In this document: one piece after another, positions 24,918-32,496 of the stretch
Layout: every line of letters begins with the position of its first letter
Numbering within the stretch: position 1 is the first letter of the stretch
Assembly (NCBI GenBank): GCA_001462225.1
Contig: LIUH01000139.1
Location: 1-41,659, forward strand
DNA from: Fibrobacteria bacterium GUT31
GTDB lineage: Bacteria > Fibrobacterota > Fibrobacteria > Fibrobacterales > Fibrobacteraceae
Length of the DNA: 41,659 nt
Direction of reading: 5' to 3'
Notes under the pieces: generated by a model
The model's database searches: none
Told to the model about the DNA's origin: nothing
What the model saw: the letters and a program-made list of their open reading frames with translations, nothing else
Made by a program: the position numbers and the translations under genes

Positions 24918-26105
24918 CTACTTTTTATCGCCATAATCTGCGAACCAAAGTTTTAGTTTTGCTGTTTTTCCGGCTTCAAGGGCAGAACTGAAATCGTAGC
25001 GAGCGTATGCAGGTCTGTCTGAAAAAACCTTTTTGGAACTGTAAATAGAGTTGTAAAAGTAATGAGATGTGGTATCCAGCATAGGAACTCCTAACCTCAA
25101 AATAAAATCGATGGTATCCGGCAACGAACCTGTTGTTGTGGCATAGTTGCGCAGGCCTCTTGTAACTTGAAGCATCAAGGAGTCGCCCCCGCTAAAAATA
25201 AGATTCGGATGGCGCTTGAGACTATCTACGTAAGCTGTATTCACTTTGTAATCTTCCAAAATAGAAACAATATTTCTATAATACACGTATACCGGCACCG
25301 GAAGCTCAAGCTCGCTGCCTGCAGTACCGCTTTGTTTCGGCAAAACCAGCTGCGCAAATACCACGGTTTTGCCGGCAATTATTTCTTTATTTTTAATTTC
25401 AAAAGTTACAAGGAGAGATTCTCTAACCCCGGAATGCAAACATTTTGGGCAATCATCCGTATCCAACTTATTCGTTTTTTGGGCAACACGCAACAAACCG
25501 CGTATATCTGAGGTAGAAGGCGGAGCAATACGCAAAACCGTACCGTCCGAGCGCAGTTTTAAACTGATCGACAGTCTGAGAGTATCATCTGGGGATTGCG
25601 GTTTAAGTCCCGATAATCCTTCCGGCAATGTAACAAAAAAGGTATCGGCTCTCCGTTCAAGGCTAATATCGGCAGGATCCGTAAATGGCTTCTCGAATTT
25701 AAGCCAAGCGGTATCATGCTGAAATTCCGGCGGTTCTATTAACCAAGAAATTGTAGCGTCTAAACGTTCCGGCTTGGGAGCACCGGATATATCCTCATAA
25801 AAAATTTTATCCATTCTGAGTTTAAGGGTATCTGAGAGAGAATCCAAAATCTCCAAACCAAAGTAAAGCGTATGCTCCATGCCATTCGTATTGCCAAGCG
25901 CAGCATAAGAGCTAACCATGTAAGCAGCGTCATTAAAACCCGGAGCGGAGTTTTTTACAAGAATTTCGATTTCCTCAATTTGTTTGCCATAAGAAGCAGC
26001 CAAACCTTGGTCGCTAAACCATTCGTTTAACGCAGCGGAATCGTCTTCCGAGGAACACGCCAAAAAAAGCATGCATAGGGATGAAATTAAGAATAAGCGT
26101 AACAT
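24918..26105 (-). CDS. Predicted lipoprotein of unknown function
   Basis: The protein has 395 residues. The N-terminus is a lipoprotein signal with lipobox LFLAC and lipidated Cys17, followed by SSEDDSAA, which has the charged residues common after such sites. The rest is soluble and rich in predicted beta structure and short Pro/Asp turns; a CPKC pair occurs near residue 230. I do not recognise a family. It sits directly upstream of recN, and the pairing of a cell-envelope lipoprotein with a repair gene is probably only shared transcription. A TTTTCTATATT box 7 bp before the ATG, with no ribosome binding site, suggests a leaderless mRNA. Confidence 0.8.
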   Translation of the reverse strand: MLRLFLISSLCMLFLACSSEDDSAALNEWFSDQGLAASYGKQIEEIEILVKNSAPGFNDAAYMVSSYAALGNTNGMEHTLYFGLEILDSLSDTLKLRMDKIFYEDISGAPKPERLDATISWLIEPPEFQHDTAWLKFEKPFTDPADISLERRADTFFVTLPEGLSGLKPQSPDDTLRLSISLKLRSDGTVLRIAPPSTSDIRGLLRVAQKTNKLDTDDCPKCLHSGVRESLLVTFEIKNKEIIAGKTVVFAQLVLPKQSGTAGSELELPVPVYVYYRNIVSILEDYKVNTAYVDSLKRHPNLIFSGGDSLMLQVTRGLRNYATTTGSLPDTIDFILRLGVPMLDTTSHYFYNSIYSSKKVFSDRPAYARYDFSSALEAGKTAKLKLWFADYGDKK

Positions 26106-26112
26106 TGATGGG

Positions 26113-26123
26113 AATATAGAAAA
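26113..26123 (-). promoter_or_regulatory. Candidate -10 box of the lipoprotein-recN operon
   Basis: On the minus strand TTTTCTATATT ends 7 bp before the ATG at 26105. There is no Shine-Dalgarno in the gap. This is the clearest copy of the window's recurring start-proximal box. Confidence 0.55.
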
Positions 26124-26151
26124 TTTCTAATTTTCCAATTCAGTATATGAT

Positions 26152-27081
26152 ATGAATTTGGCGGATATTCTCTTAACCTCTTTTGCAAAGCGGCAAAATT
26201 TGCAGCAGGGCAACACATGCCTTGCCCCTACGGCTACGGCGTACCGTTTGTGCAACGGGAAGGCGGATGGCTTGGACGGTGTTGTTGTTGACAAATACGG
26301 AACCCATTGCCAAATACAATTTTTTAATCAAAAATTATTGGAATACGAACCGGAATTGGTTCAAATATTGAAAAATACCCTTTCACCGGAATTTATCGCT
26401 GTAAAATACAGGTTTATCGACCATAGCCGAATAAAAACCGCATTCGGAAATAATCCCAAAACCGTTGTTGAAGAAAACGGTTGCAAATTTTCCGTTGATT
26501 TGCTGGACACTTTGAATCCGGGTCTGTTTTTAGATATGCGTGATGCACGGCTGCTTTTCGGAAAAATGTGCGGAGGCAAAAGAGTTTTAAATCTGTTCGC
26601 ATATACCTGCTCTTTTAGCGTTTATGCGAAAATAAACGGAGCCTTAAAAACGGTGAATGTGGATATAAGCAAAAAGAATTTGAACAAGGGTAAAGAGAAT
26701 TTTGCGCTGAACGGACTGCACCCTTTGCCCGGAGAGTTTTTTTGCGGAAGCTCCGAGGAATATGTTGACTGGGCGATAAAAAAAGGGAAAAAGTTCGGTG
26801 CAATAGCACTTGACCCGCCGAGTTTTGCAAAAAACGGAAAAAAGACTTTTAGCGTAGCAAAGGATTTTGAATCCTTGGCTATAAAGGCCGCTTCGCTTTT
26901 GGAAGCAAACAGTGTGTTGCTCCTAGCTACGAATTACAGCGAATGGAGCAAAGAAAATTTGCGAAAAATAGCGACAGGTGCAGGATGCAAAATTTTGAAA
27001 AGCGGAACACAGGGAAAAGATTTTCCCTGTGCCGGGCAGAGCAAAGAAAGTTCAATGGTATGGCTGGTGGCAATCATTTAA
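26152..27081 (+). CDS. RlmI-like class I rRNA methyltransferase
   Basis: The protein has 309 residues. Family features are GKADGLDGVVVDKYG near the start, LNPGLFLDMRDAR, the SAM-binding VLNLFAYTCSFSVYA, and LDPPSFAKN. These match the RlmI/RlmK-type 23S rRNA methyltransferases, of which E. coli RlmI makes m5C1962. It is shorter than RlmI (about 396) because the N-terminal PUA RNA-binding domain is mostly missing, so the exact target base is uncertain. It is divergent from the lipoprotein-recN operon. Its last codons and stop lie within an 18-bp sequence that recurs at 28983. Confidence 0.85.
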   Translation: MNLADILLTSFAKRQNLQQGNTCLAPTATAYRLCNGKADGLDGVVVDKYGTHCQIQFFNQKLLEYEPELVQILKNTLSPEFIAVKYRFIDHSRIKTAFGNNPKTVVEENGCKFSVDLLDTLNPGLFLDMRDARLLFGKMCGGKRVLNLFAYTCSFSVYAKINGALKTVNVDISKKNLNKGKENFALNGLHPLPGEFFCGSSEEYVDWAIKKGKKFGAIALDPPSFAKNGKKTFSVAKDFESLAIKAASLLEANSVLLLATNYSEWSKENLRKIATGAGCKILKSGTQGKDFPCAGQSKESSMVWLVAII

Positions 27082-27085
27082 CCAC
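27068..27085. repeat. Direct repeat copy 1 of TGGCAATCATTTAACCAC
   Basis: This 18-bp sequence is repeated without mismatch at 28983-29000. The two copies bracket the double-FISUMP gene and its repeat-rich upstream region. Here it includes the stop codon of the methyltransferase gene; the second copy includes the stop codon of the PL11 gene read on the other strand. Confidence 0.7.
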
Positions 27086-27113
27086 TGCGCCGCTAGCCTT
27101 CGGCGGGGTACAC

Positions 27114-28547
27114 CTACTCGTCTCGCAAACAACGGACAGAGAGCATGGATCCCTTAACGTAGTCGAACCAGAAGGCGTTATCGTTGGCGTAGTACATGGA
27201 CCTGCCGTAGGCAGTGTACACGTCGTTGTAGGGGTCGTCGTTGTAGAGCTCTGAGGAACTCCACCAGTAACCTATGCCGCCGGCATGTTCATACTCGTAC
27301 CAGCCGTCGTGGGGAGCATAATTGTTCCAGCCGCCCGGAAGGGCGGAAAAACCGTACTCGTTCGTGCCATTGCCATTTTCCATCCAGCCACTAGTCGCTT
27401 TCAGATACCTGCCCGCCGTAAAGCTGTCGTAAGTAGAGCCGTCGTAATAGCTTCCAGGGTCATTCTGCGTATCAACCCAGAAGAACAATTCATCCCAGTC
27501 TTCATTGCTCGGAATGTGCCAGCCAGAAGGGCAAATGCCGCGATGCTTTGACTGTATTTGGCCTGAGCAATAATCATCGTTGCAACTTGATGGAATGTTC
27601 ATAGCTGTTGCCCAATCATATAAGCGGCCGTAGGTGGCGCAGTTGGCCGGATCATCACCATAGCACGTGCTGCCAAGCACATTGGTATCCAAATTCTTGG
27701 CCATCCACACTTGGTTGCCGATGATTGTGGTTGCGAAGGGATAGGAACCGCCCACGCTTGACGATGAACCGCCGCCACTGGAATTGTCATCTTTGACGCA
27801 ACGCACGGAGAGCTTGTTAGACTTGCTGTAGTTGTTCCTCATCACACCTGCAATATTGCTTATGCCCATGCTAGGTGAATTTACAGAGGAGGACTCCGTG
27901 GAACTCCACCAGTCGCCGCCGTCGCCGATATTGCGGAAACGGTCATTGCTTCCATCGTAGTAGTTGCCTGGCAGAGCAGAAAAGCCGTAATCATCCGTGC
28001 CTTTATTACTCCAGCCTGTTGTAGATTTCAGTTTGGTCCCCGCATTGCTACCGACGTAATTAGTCAATACTGTCCACTCCGCACTGCTGGGCAAATGCCA
28101 GCCATCGGGGCAAACAGCCATCGCCGTTTCCCAATCATACATACGACCATAAATGGCACAGTTGTCAGGGTTGTTACTATGGCATACATCTGTAGCATTA
28201 TTCGGGACATCGTAATTCAAATTCTCCGCCATCCAAGTCTGGTCGCCTATAACAACGCTCCTGTAAGTTTTATTGTCTCGGCTATCGATAAATGAGCCAT
28301 ACGTTATGTCGGGGTTAAAGTGGCCGTGGCCGCTGGACGATGACCCACCGCCACCGCCGGAAGAACTGGAACCCCCGCCCCCACCGCCGGTTGACGAGGA
28401 AGACCCACCGCCGCTTTGCGAGGGCTGCTCATCGTCGCCATCGGTCGACGAGCAGGATGTGAATGTAAGACCCCCGATGACCCCGATTAAAAGGATAAAG
28501 AGGATGGGAAGATGAAGGTTTCTGAAACCTAGCTTGATTCTGTTCAT
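27114..28547 (-). CDS. Lipoprotein with two FISUMP domains
   Basis: The protein has 477 residues. A signal peptide ends in the lipobox TFTSC with Cys32. A low-complexity Gly/Ser linker (about 43-75) follows. FISUMP domain 1 (about 80-255) has VVIGDQTWMAENLNYD and ends SVRCVKD. A short Gly/Ser linker leads to domain 2 (about 270-476), with TIIGNQVWMAKNLDTN and the ending SVRCLRD. The C-type-lectin-like fold and lipid anchor suggest a surface binding protein. The C-terminal variable segment of domain 2 (27147-27230) matches an AAC-rich segment at 31901-31980 except at adenines, as expected for a DGR target. It has its own AAGGAG site before the ATG. The gene and its leader lie between two copies of an 18-bp repeat. 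Confidence 0.88.
   Translation of the reverse strand: MNRIKLGFRNLHLPILFILLIGVIGGLTFTSCSSTDGDDEQPSQSGGGSSSSTGGGGGGSSSSGGGGGSSSSGHGHFNPDITYGSFIDSRDNKTYRSVVIGDQTWMAENLNYDVPNNATDVCHSNNPDNCAIYGRMYDWETAMAVCPDGWHLPSSAEWTVLTNYVGSNAGTKLKSTTGWSNKGTDDYGFSALPGNYYDGSNDRFRNIGDGGDWWSSTESSSVNSPSMGISNIAGVMRNNYSKSNKLSVRCVKDDNSSGGGSSSSVGGSYPFATTIIGNQVWMAKNLDTNVLGSTCYGDDPANCATYGRLYDWATAMNIPSSCNDDYCSGQIQSKHRGICPSGWHIPSNEDWDELFFWVDTQNDPGSYYDGSTYDSFTAGRYLKATSGWMENGNGTNEYGFSALPGGWNNYAPHDGWYEYEHAGGIGYWWSSSELYNDDPYNDVYTAYGRSMYYANDNAFWFDYVKGSMLSVRCLRDE
27147..27230 (-). other. Candidate DGR variable repeat in the double-FISUMP gene
   Basis: This segment encodes the end of FISUMP domain 2, including AYGRSMYYANDNAFW. 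The AAC-rich segment at 31901-31980 encodes AYNRNMNYNNENANW. Over 19 aligned codons I count 17 base differences, 15 of them at adenines of the AAC-rich copy. Invariant codons (GCC, TAC, AGG, ATG, TGG) are kept exactly. This is how DGR variable repeats differ from their template. Confidence 0.6.
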
Positions 28548-28988
28548 GATGAACTCCTTGGTTGAAGGGGAAGAAATTTGAAAATACGCTTAAAAGCCCG
28601 TTTTGGGGCGTTTTGTGCAAAATACCTCTTTTTTGCCTCCGAAGCGGAGAAAGTGCCTCTAAGAGGCTTAAAACCACCTTTAAAGCGATTCGGGGGGGTA
28701 AAGGCAACGTGGCTAAAATAGCCACTTAGTTGAGAGTGCAGAGTTGGGAGTTGAGAATTTTTTTGCCCCCCAAGGCAACGTGCCACAGAGCCTCCGTAGG
28801 AGGGTCTGTCAGAGCTTGCGTAGCAAGGTCTGGCGAGGAGCGTTATTTTGCGAAAAAGGGGCATTTGAGGGTAAATATAGAAAATATTTTCGCACCATTG
28901 GGGCAACCCTTGTGGTTATGGTTGCCATTTGCCACGCCGTATGATGCCATTTTTGCACCACAAAAGCAAATATTGGAGCAAATGGCAA
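28548..28988. repeat. 441-bp intergenic region filled with short hairpins and repeats
   Basis: No gene is seen here. In order there are small perfect hairpins CTCCG-AAG-CGGAG (near 28640), GCCTC-TAA-GAGGC (near 28655) and GTGGCTA-AAA-TAGCCAC (near 28710); heptad repeats (28729-28757); and two adjacent REP-like palindromes of the form CAGA..GTA..TCTG at 28785-28809 (11-3-11, one mismatch) and 28810-28832 (10-3-10, one mismatch). A minus-strand TTTCTATATTTACCC box near 28866-28881 could be a distant promoter for the FISUMP gene, giving a leader of about 320 nt. GGCAACGTG occurs twice, flanking the heptads. Confidence 0.65.
28729..28757. repeat. Heptad repeat tract (GAGAGTT type)
   Basis: GTTGAGAGTGCAGAGTTGGG continues to AGTTGAGAA. 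The units are close to AGTTGAG and recur at 38273, 38983 and 41132. The tract lies between two hairpin groups in the intergenic region. Confidence 0.65.
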
Positions 28989-29000
28989 TCATTTAACCAC
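28983..29000. repeat. Direct repeat copy 2 of TGGCAATCATTTAACCAC
   Basis: This is identical to 27068-27085, and flanking bases differ at once on both sides. It covers the stop codon of the PL11 gene on the minus strand. Confidence 0.7.
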
Positions 29001-31652
29001 CATTTTGGAAATCTTTTTTCCCTGCTTCACAATATATAAACCGGGCGGCAAGCTAGCCGGCGACCCGTGAACAGCATTGCCTTTTAAGTTAAAAATTTGA
29101 ACGGGAGCGTTCGTTTCTTGGATTATTTGCGGCAAGGCGGTAATGGGGGTTACCTGTTTGTACAGAACTTTTATTCCGTAAATATTTATGCCGGATTCTC
29201 CGGAATAGAGATATAAGGAGGCAGCTCCGCCCGTATAGGTGTATTCCACACTCATAATACCGGTTCCATCCACCGCTTCTCTTTGAGCATTAGTACCATC
29301 GGAAAGCACAAGCTCCCTAATTGATGAACTGTTGCCGGATATAGCGTAAACAATTACGGAGCAAGGGCCAGTAACATCAAATTTCAAGGCTCTGTTTGTT
29401 GTAGAACCGGTGCCGCCAAATTGAAAACGGCGTGTAAATTCGTAACCGTCAATCTCTTTTTCATTGTCGTTATAACCCATAGCACCGTTGCCATAAACAA
29501 TGGTAAGCCCGCTTACGGTGTAGTTTTGAGTTATGCTTGAAGAACCTGAAGGCAGCGTAGTTGTAAATGGAGGTTCCGAAAAATTCCAAAACACATTCTC
29601 CCCTATTACGTATACATTATCAGAAGAACTTGACCTCAAAGAAGAAGATGACGGTGTTGAAGAGGAACTTGATGCCACAGATGATGAGCTTAAACTTGAA
29701 GATGAGCTTGGAGCTGCAGATGATGAACTTGGTGCTACAGATGACGAGCTGCCGCCTACATAGACAATATTATCGCGAGGAGCTTCTTCCATATTGTAGC
29801 CGAGGAAGTAATCTGTCCACGGAGGTTGATTATAACCCGAATGTTGCCATGAAATAGCCAAGCGATACTCTTTATTTTGCATAAGCGTGGGGATTCCCCG
29901 CGATGGGATTTTACCTGCGCCCGTATGGGTTGTAGCCATTGTTGTTGTAAATATTCTAAGAGCGTTATGGTCGGTTCTGGGCAATATCACCTCTTCGCGC
30001 CAATCGCCTAAAATATCGGCTTGCAGCACAGGATTGGTTTTTGTGCCGCCTACGGTAGTTGCCCCGCTGTGAGTGAGCAACTCTTGCCTGCTATATGACC
30101 TTAAACTACCGCCTGAACCGGCTGATGCATTTACTTTAACCACAGTTCCATTCCATGTTTCGCGACCGGTATCGCCGTCCCACCATATAGACATATTTAT
30201 GGACAAGTTGTTCGGTTTGTCGCTGTTTAGAAGCGTACCTGTAGCGGAATAAATGCCTACGCTGCCGGAACCCCAGCATTCGCTGCCCGCATATTCGGGG
30301 TCTATATCGGCGCATAAAGCACGGCCGGTATCGCTATCTTGCGGAACGTTCCAAATAATTGTTCCTGTGGAAGCATCGTACATTTGCACTCCATAAGGCG
30401 AACTTTCCAAGCACCTGAATACTTGCAAACCTGCTCTGCTCGGTATATGCTTGCTAACGTGCATTGCATCGCCGTGCCTAGTTGCGTTAGAGTATTTCGG
30501 AGTTCCATCGCCGTTTATGGCCACAGAGCCGGATATAATTATATCTTTGCCGTCCACTTCAATAACGCTTAAATTATGGTTGCCTCTGTCTTCATAATTT
30601 GAGCCGCCGGTCATGCCACGAGTATCAAAAACCCATTTGTTTGTTAAAGTTGTTCCGTCAAAATCCCATGCGGAAGCTGAGGTACGAGCGTAATAACCGC
30701 GCCACATAATCGCGCTCGGATGAACTCCATCCAAGTAAGCCACCGTGCCCAAAAAGCGATCTACCCTATTGCCGTAGGTATCACCCCAGTCTCCAACGGT
30801 ACCGCGGGCAACCAGAAAGGGCTTCGTATCTATGATTTTTCCTGTTGCGCCTTCAAAAACCGTGATATATTCGCTCCCGGTTAATATATAGCCACTGGAA
30901 TTTCTATGAACGGCGGTTGTTCCTATTCGCGTTCCATCCGTATCCGTAGTTCCATCAGCAGTTTTTACTATTATTTCCGCTTTGCCATCGCCGTTAAAGT
31001 CGTAAACCAACATTACTTGGTAGTGCGCACCGGCTCTTATATTCGGGCCAAGGTTTATCCATTTGTTGTTTCCCCAGAGTTTTGTCCCATTCAGTTTGTA
31101 GGCATCTATATAAACATTGTCGGTATTTCCGCTTTTGGAGTTGTCTTGCATATTATCCGGTGCCCAAAAGAAAATTATTTCATATTCGCCGTCTCCGTCT
31201 AAATCTGCAACGGTGCCATCATATATGGTATATGTGCCGCCCTCCGGTCCGGTTCCGGTAACAGGTCTTTGCACCGGAATTTCCAAATAAGCGCCGTTGT
31301 TATTGACGGAACTTTGCCAAACCGCAGCAGGCTTGGAACGCTCCACCTCCGTGCCATTCACCAACACCGCAACCGAATATGCAGTGCCCGATGCCGCCCC
31401 GCCGCTAACCGTGTAGCTGGTATGGGCCGCATCGAGAGGGCTTGGATTAACCGGACTTGTTTCGGAGTTTCGGTAAACATTGAAGGTAACGCCAGTGGGG
31501 TCAGTGGCAAAAAGCCGCCAACTGACGAAAGCATTGTTGGTGGAACCTATTTTTGCGGCTACCACGCCGCGATCCAAACGTTCCATTTGCCTTTGAGCCA
31601 TAACATTTAAGCACAACAAGGCCATCGCAGCGAAAAAAACGGAGAGTCTCAT
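28989..31652 (-). CDS. Secreted rhamnogalacturonan lyase, polysaccharide lyase family 11
   Basis: The protein is about 887 residues. The signal peptide (MRLSVFFAAMALLCLNVMAQ) is followed by RQMERLDRGVVA and a family 11 lyase domain (to about 630) with Ca2+-binding DLDGDGEYEI and DFNGDGKAEIIVKTADGT. It cleaves the rhamnogalacturonan I backbone of pectin by elimination. A polyserine linker (about 632-677) joins a beta-rich module (about 680-835) that may bind carbohydrate. The last about 50 residues (PVQIFNLKGNAV..LPPGLYIVKQGKKISKMVVK) look like a type IX secretion sorting domain. The ATG at 31652 is favoured over 31658 because a TATATT box ends 6 bp upstream. Its stop lies in an 18-bp repeat. 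Confidence 0.9.
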   Translation of the reverse strand: MRLSVFFAAMALLCLNVMAQRQMERLDRGVVAAKIGSTNNAFVSWRLFATDPTGVTFNVYRNSETSPVNPSPLDAAHTSYTVSGGAASGTAYSVAVLVNGTEVERSKPAAVWQSSVNNNGAYLEIPVQRPVTGTGPEGGTYTIYDGTVADLDGDGEYEIIFFWAPDNMQDNSKSGNTDNVYIDAYKLNGTKLWGNNKWINLGPNIRAGAHYQVMLVYDFNGDGKAEIIVKTADGTTDTDGTRIGTTAVHRNSSGYILTGSEYITVFEGATGKIIDTKPFLVARGTVGDWGDTYGNRVDRFLGTVAYLDGVHPSAIMWRGYYARTSASAWDFDGTTLTNKWVFDTRGMTGGSNYEDRGNHNLSVIEVDGKDIIISGSVAINGDGTPKYSNATRHGDAMHVSKHIPSRAGLQVFRCLESSPYGVQMYDASTGTIIWNVPQDSDTGRALCADIDPEYAGSECWGSGSVGIYSATGTLLNSDKPNNLSINMSIWWDGDTGRETWNGTVVKVNASAGSGGSLRSYSRQELLTHSGATTVGGTKTNPVLQADILGDWREEVILPRTDHNALRIFTTTMATTHTGAGKIPSRGIPTLMQNKEYRLAISWQHSGYNQPPWTDYFLGYNMEEAPRDNIVYVGGSSSSVAPSSSSAAPSSSSSLSSSSVASSSSSTPSSSSLRSSSSDNVYVIGENVFWNFSEPPFTTTLPSGSSSITQNYTVSGLTIVYGNGAMGYNDNEKEIDGYEFTRRFQFGGTGSTTNRALKFDVTGPCSVIVYAISGNSSSIRELVLSDGTNAQREAVDGTGIMSVEYTYTGGAASLYLYSGESGINIYGIKVLYKQVTPITALPQIIQETNAPVQIFNLKGNAVHGSPASLPPGLYIVKQGKKISKMVVK

Positions 31653-31658
31653 ATACAT

Positions 31659-31664
31659 AATATA
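31659..31664 (-). promoter_or_regulatory. Candidate -10 box of the PL11 lyase gene
   Basis: TATATT on the minus strand is 6 bp before the ATG at 31652, inside an alternating TA run. No Shine-Dalgarno is visible. The AT run makes the exact box uncertain. Confidence 0.35.
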
Positions 31665-31773
31665 TATATAATTTCCCCAAGGCGGTTAAAAATTCTTATT
31701 TTTCAACCAAAAAAGAGTTAAGGCAGCGTGTTATTTAGGAGCATTTCCGGCATTAACGGCGTACCATCCAGGC

Positions 31774-31800
31774 CAAACGCATCTAAATTGCAATCCTTTC
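31774..31800 (+). repeat. 27-bp inverted repeat, left copy
   Basis: CAAACGCATCTAAATTGCAA and the next 7 bases (to TTTC) recur in inverted orientation at 33155-33181 with one mismatch. The two copies enclose the two-gene unit at 32301-32985. Confidence 0.7.
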
Positions 31801-31877
31801 CTACCCTGATTTTGTGGCGAAATATGGCAAATTTCGTGGTGAAAGGGCGTTGCAGGTTCAGGTCCAAAAGAAGAGCG

Positions 31878-31900
31878 GGGAAGCCGTTTCCCGGCTTCCC
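31878..31900 (-). terminator. GC-rich hairpin directly after the AAC-rich segment
   Basis: On the minus strand GGGAAGCCG-GGAAA-CGGCTTCCC forms a perfect 9-bp stem with a 5-nt loop, followed by CGCTCTTCTTTT. It could be an intrinsic terminator. Alternatively, GC-rich hairpins with GAAA-like loops also lie just downstream of variable repeats in DGRs, where they assist sequence transfer. The position right at the edge of the AAC-rich segment favours looking at the second option. Confidence 0.55.
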
Positions 31901-31980
31901 TGTTGTATCGTTGTTGTTCCAGTTTGCGTTCTCGTTGTTGTAGTTCATGTTCCTGTTGTAGGCGTTGTTGCTGTTGCAGG
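31901..31980 (-). other. AAC-rich segment resembling a DGR template repeat
   Basis: In the remnant's frame 11 of 19 central codons are AAC, interspersed with GCC, TAC, AGG, ATG and TGG. The encoded peptide AYNRNMNYNNENANW aligns residue for residue with the FISUMP variable end, with Asn wherever paralogues vary. AAC codons at variable positions are the mark of DGR templates, since adenine mutagenesis there gives many amino acids without stop codons. No reverse transcriptase or Avd gene is seen nearby, so activity would need one elsewhere. Confidence 0.6.
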
Positions 31981-32251
31981 CGGAATTGCCTGTACCAGGA
32001 TTGTAATTCAAGTTTTTCGCAAACCAAGTTTGATCGCCTATTACAACTGTCTGATATGTTTCATTGCCGTAAAGCACGGGAACGCCATAAACCACGTTGG
32101 CAATGCCGGACGAAGATTGACTGCCGACGCTGGACGAGGACTCGCCGCTAACACTAGACGAAGAACCGACACTTACGCTAGACGATGAGTTTTTGCGGTT
32201 TTCGCCACTTGTGGGCACTTGTGAGTGTTTGTTGGCGTTTTTATCCTGCTT

Positions 32252-32262
32252 TTTTCTATATT
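32252..32262 (+). promoter_or_regulatory. Candidate promoter of the unknown two-gene operon
   Basis: TTTTTCTATATT followed by CACCC ends 38 bp before the ATG at 32301. A ribosome binding site (AGGAG) lies closer to the start, so this transcript would have an ordinary short leader. Confidence 0.5.
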
Positions 32263-32300
32263 CACCCTCAGAACAAGGTTGCTGCAAAATAGGAGTTATT

Positions 32301-32495
32301 ATGAGTTATTTTTCAGAAGATGCTACGGAGCGTTTCCACGAAAGGGATAATCGCGTTCACAATTCCATAGCGCGGGAAAACCCAGACGAGCCTTTGTTTG
32401 AAGCTCTTAGCAATTATAAAGGAAGCTATGAGGAAGCAAGGTTTGACGGCAAGAGCATAGACGAGACTTTTAGGGATATGCTGGCGAAGGTTTAA
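32301..32495 (+). CDS. Small acidic protein of unknown function, first of a gene pair
   Basis: The protein has 64 residues. The ATG at 32301 follows AGGAG by 5 bp and is preferred over the upstream frame opening at 32193. The protein is charged and probably helical (MSYFSEDATERFHERDNRV near the start, DGKSIDETFRDMLAKV at the end), with no signal peptide or membrane segment. I do not recognise a family. It ends one base before the next gene, so they are translationally linked. A small protein followed by a larger unknown one recalls toxin-antitoxin or chaperone-effector pairs, but nothing in the sequence proves this. Confidence 0.65.
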   Translation: MSYFSEDATERFHERDNRVHNSIARENPDEPLFEALSNYKGSYEEARFDGKSIDETFRDMLAKV

Positions 32496-32496
32496 A

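Larger units (their letters stand above)
31718..32287 (-). pseudogene. Decayed FISUMP gene with an AAC-rich segment
   Basis: An open frame of 189 codons covers this region, but it does not look like an intact gene. The first about 30 codons run antisense to the promoter of the next operon and give no signal peptide. Homology begins at a polyserine linker (SSSSVSVGSSSS) and the FISUMP start (YQTVVIGDQTWFAKNLNYN). The whole middle of the domain (CPxGWHLPS to the WWSS region) is missing. The frame jumps directly to an N-rich segment that matches the variable C-terminus of other copies, then continues into unrelated residues with no SVRCVKD ending. It is best read as an internal deletion remnant, or as a non-coding template carrier. 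Confidence 0.65.

Noticed and set aside
31718-31930. Plus-strand open frame from 31728 through the FISUMP remnant
   Set aside because: It reads antisense to recognisable FISUMP sequence and encodes only low-complexity residues.
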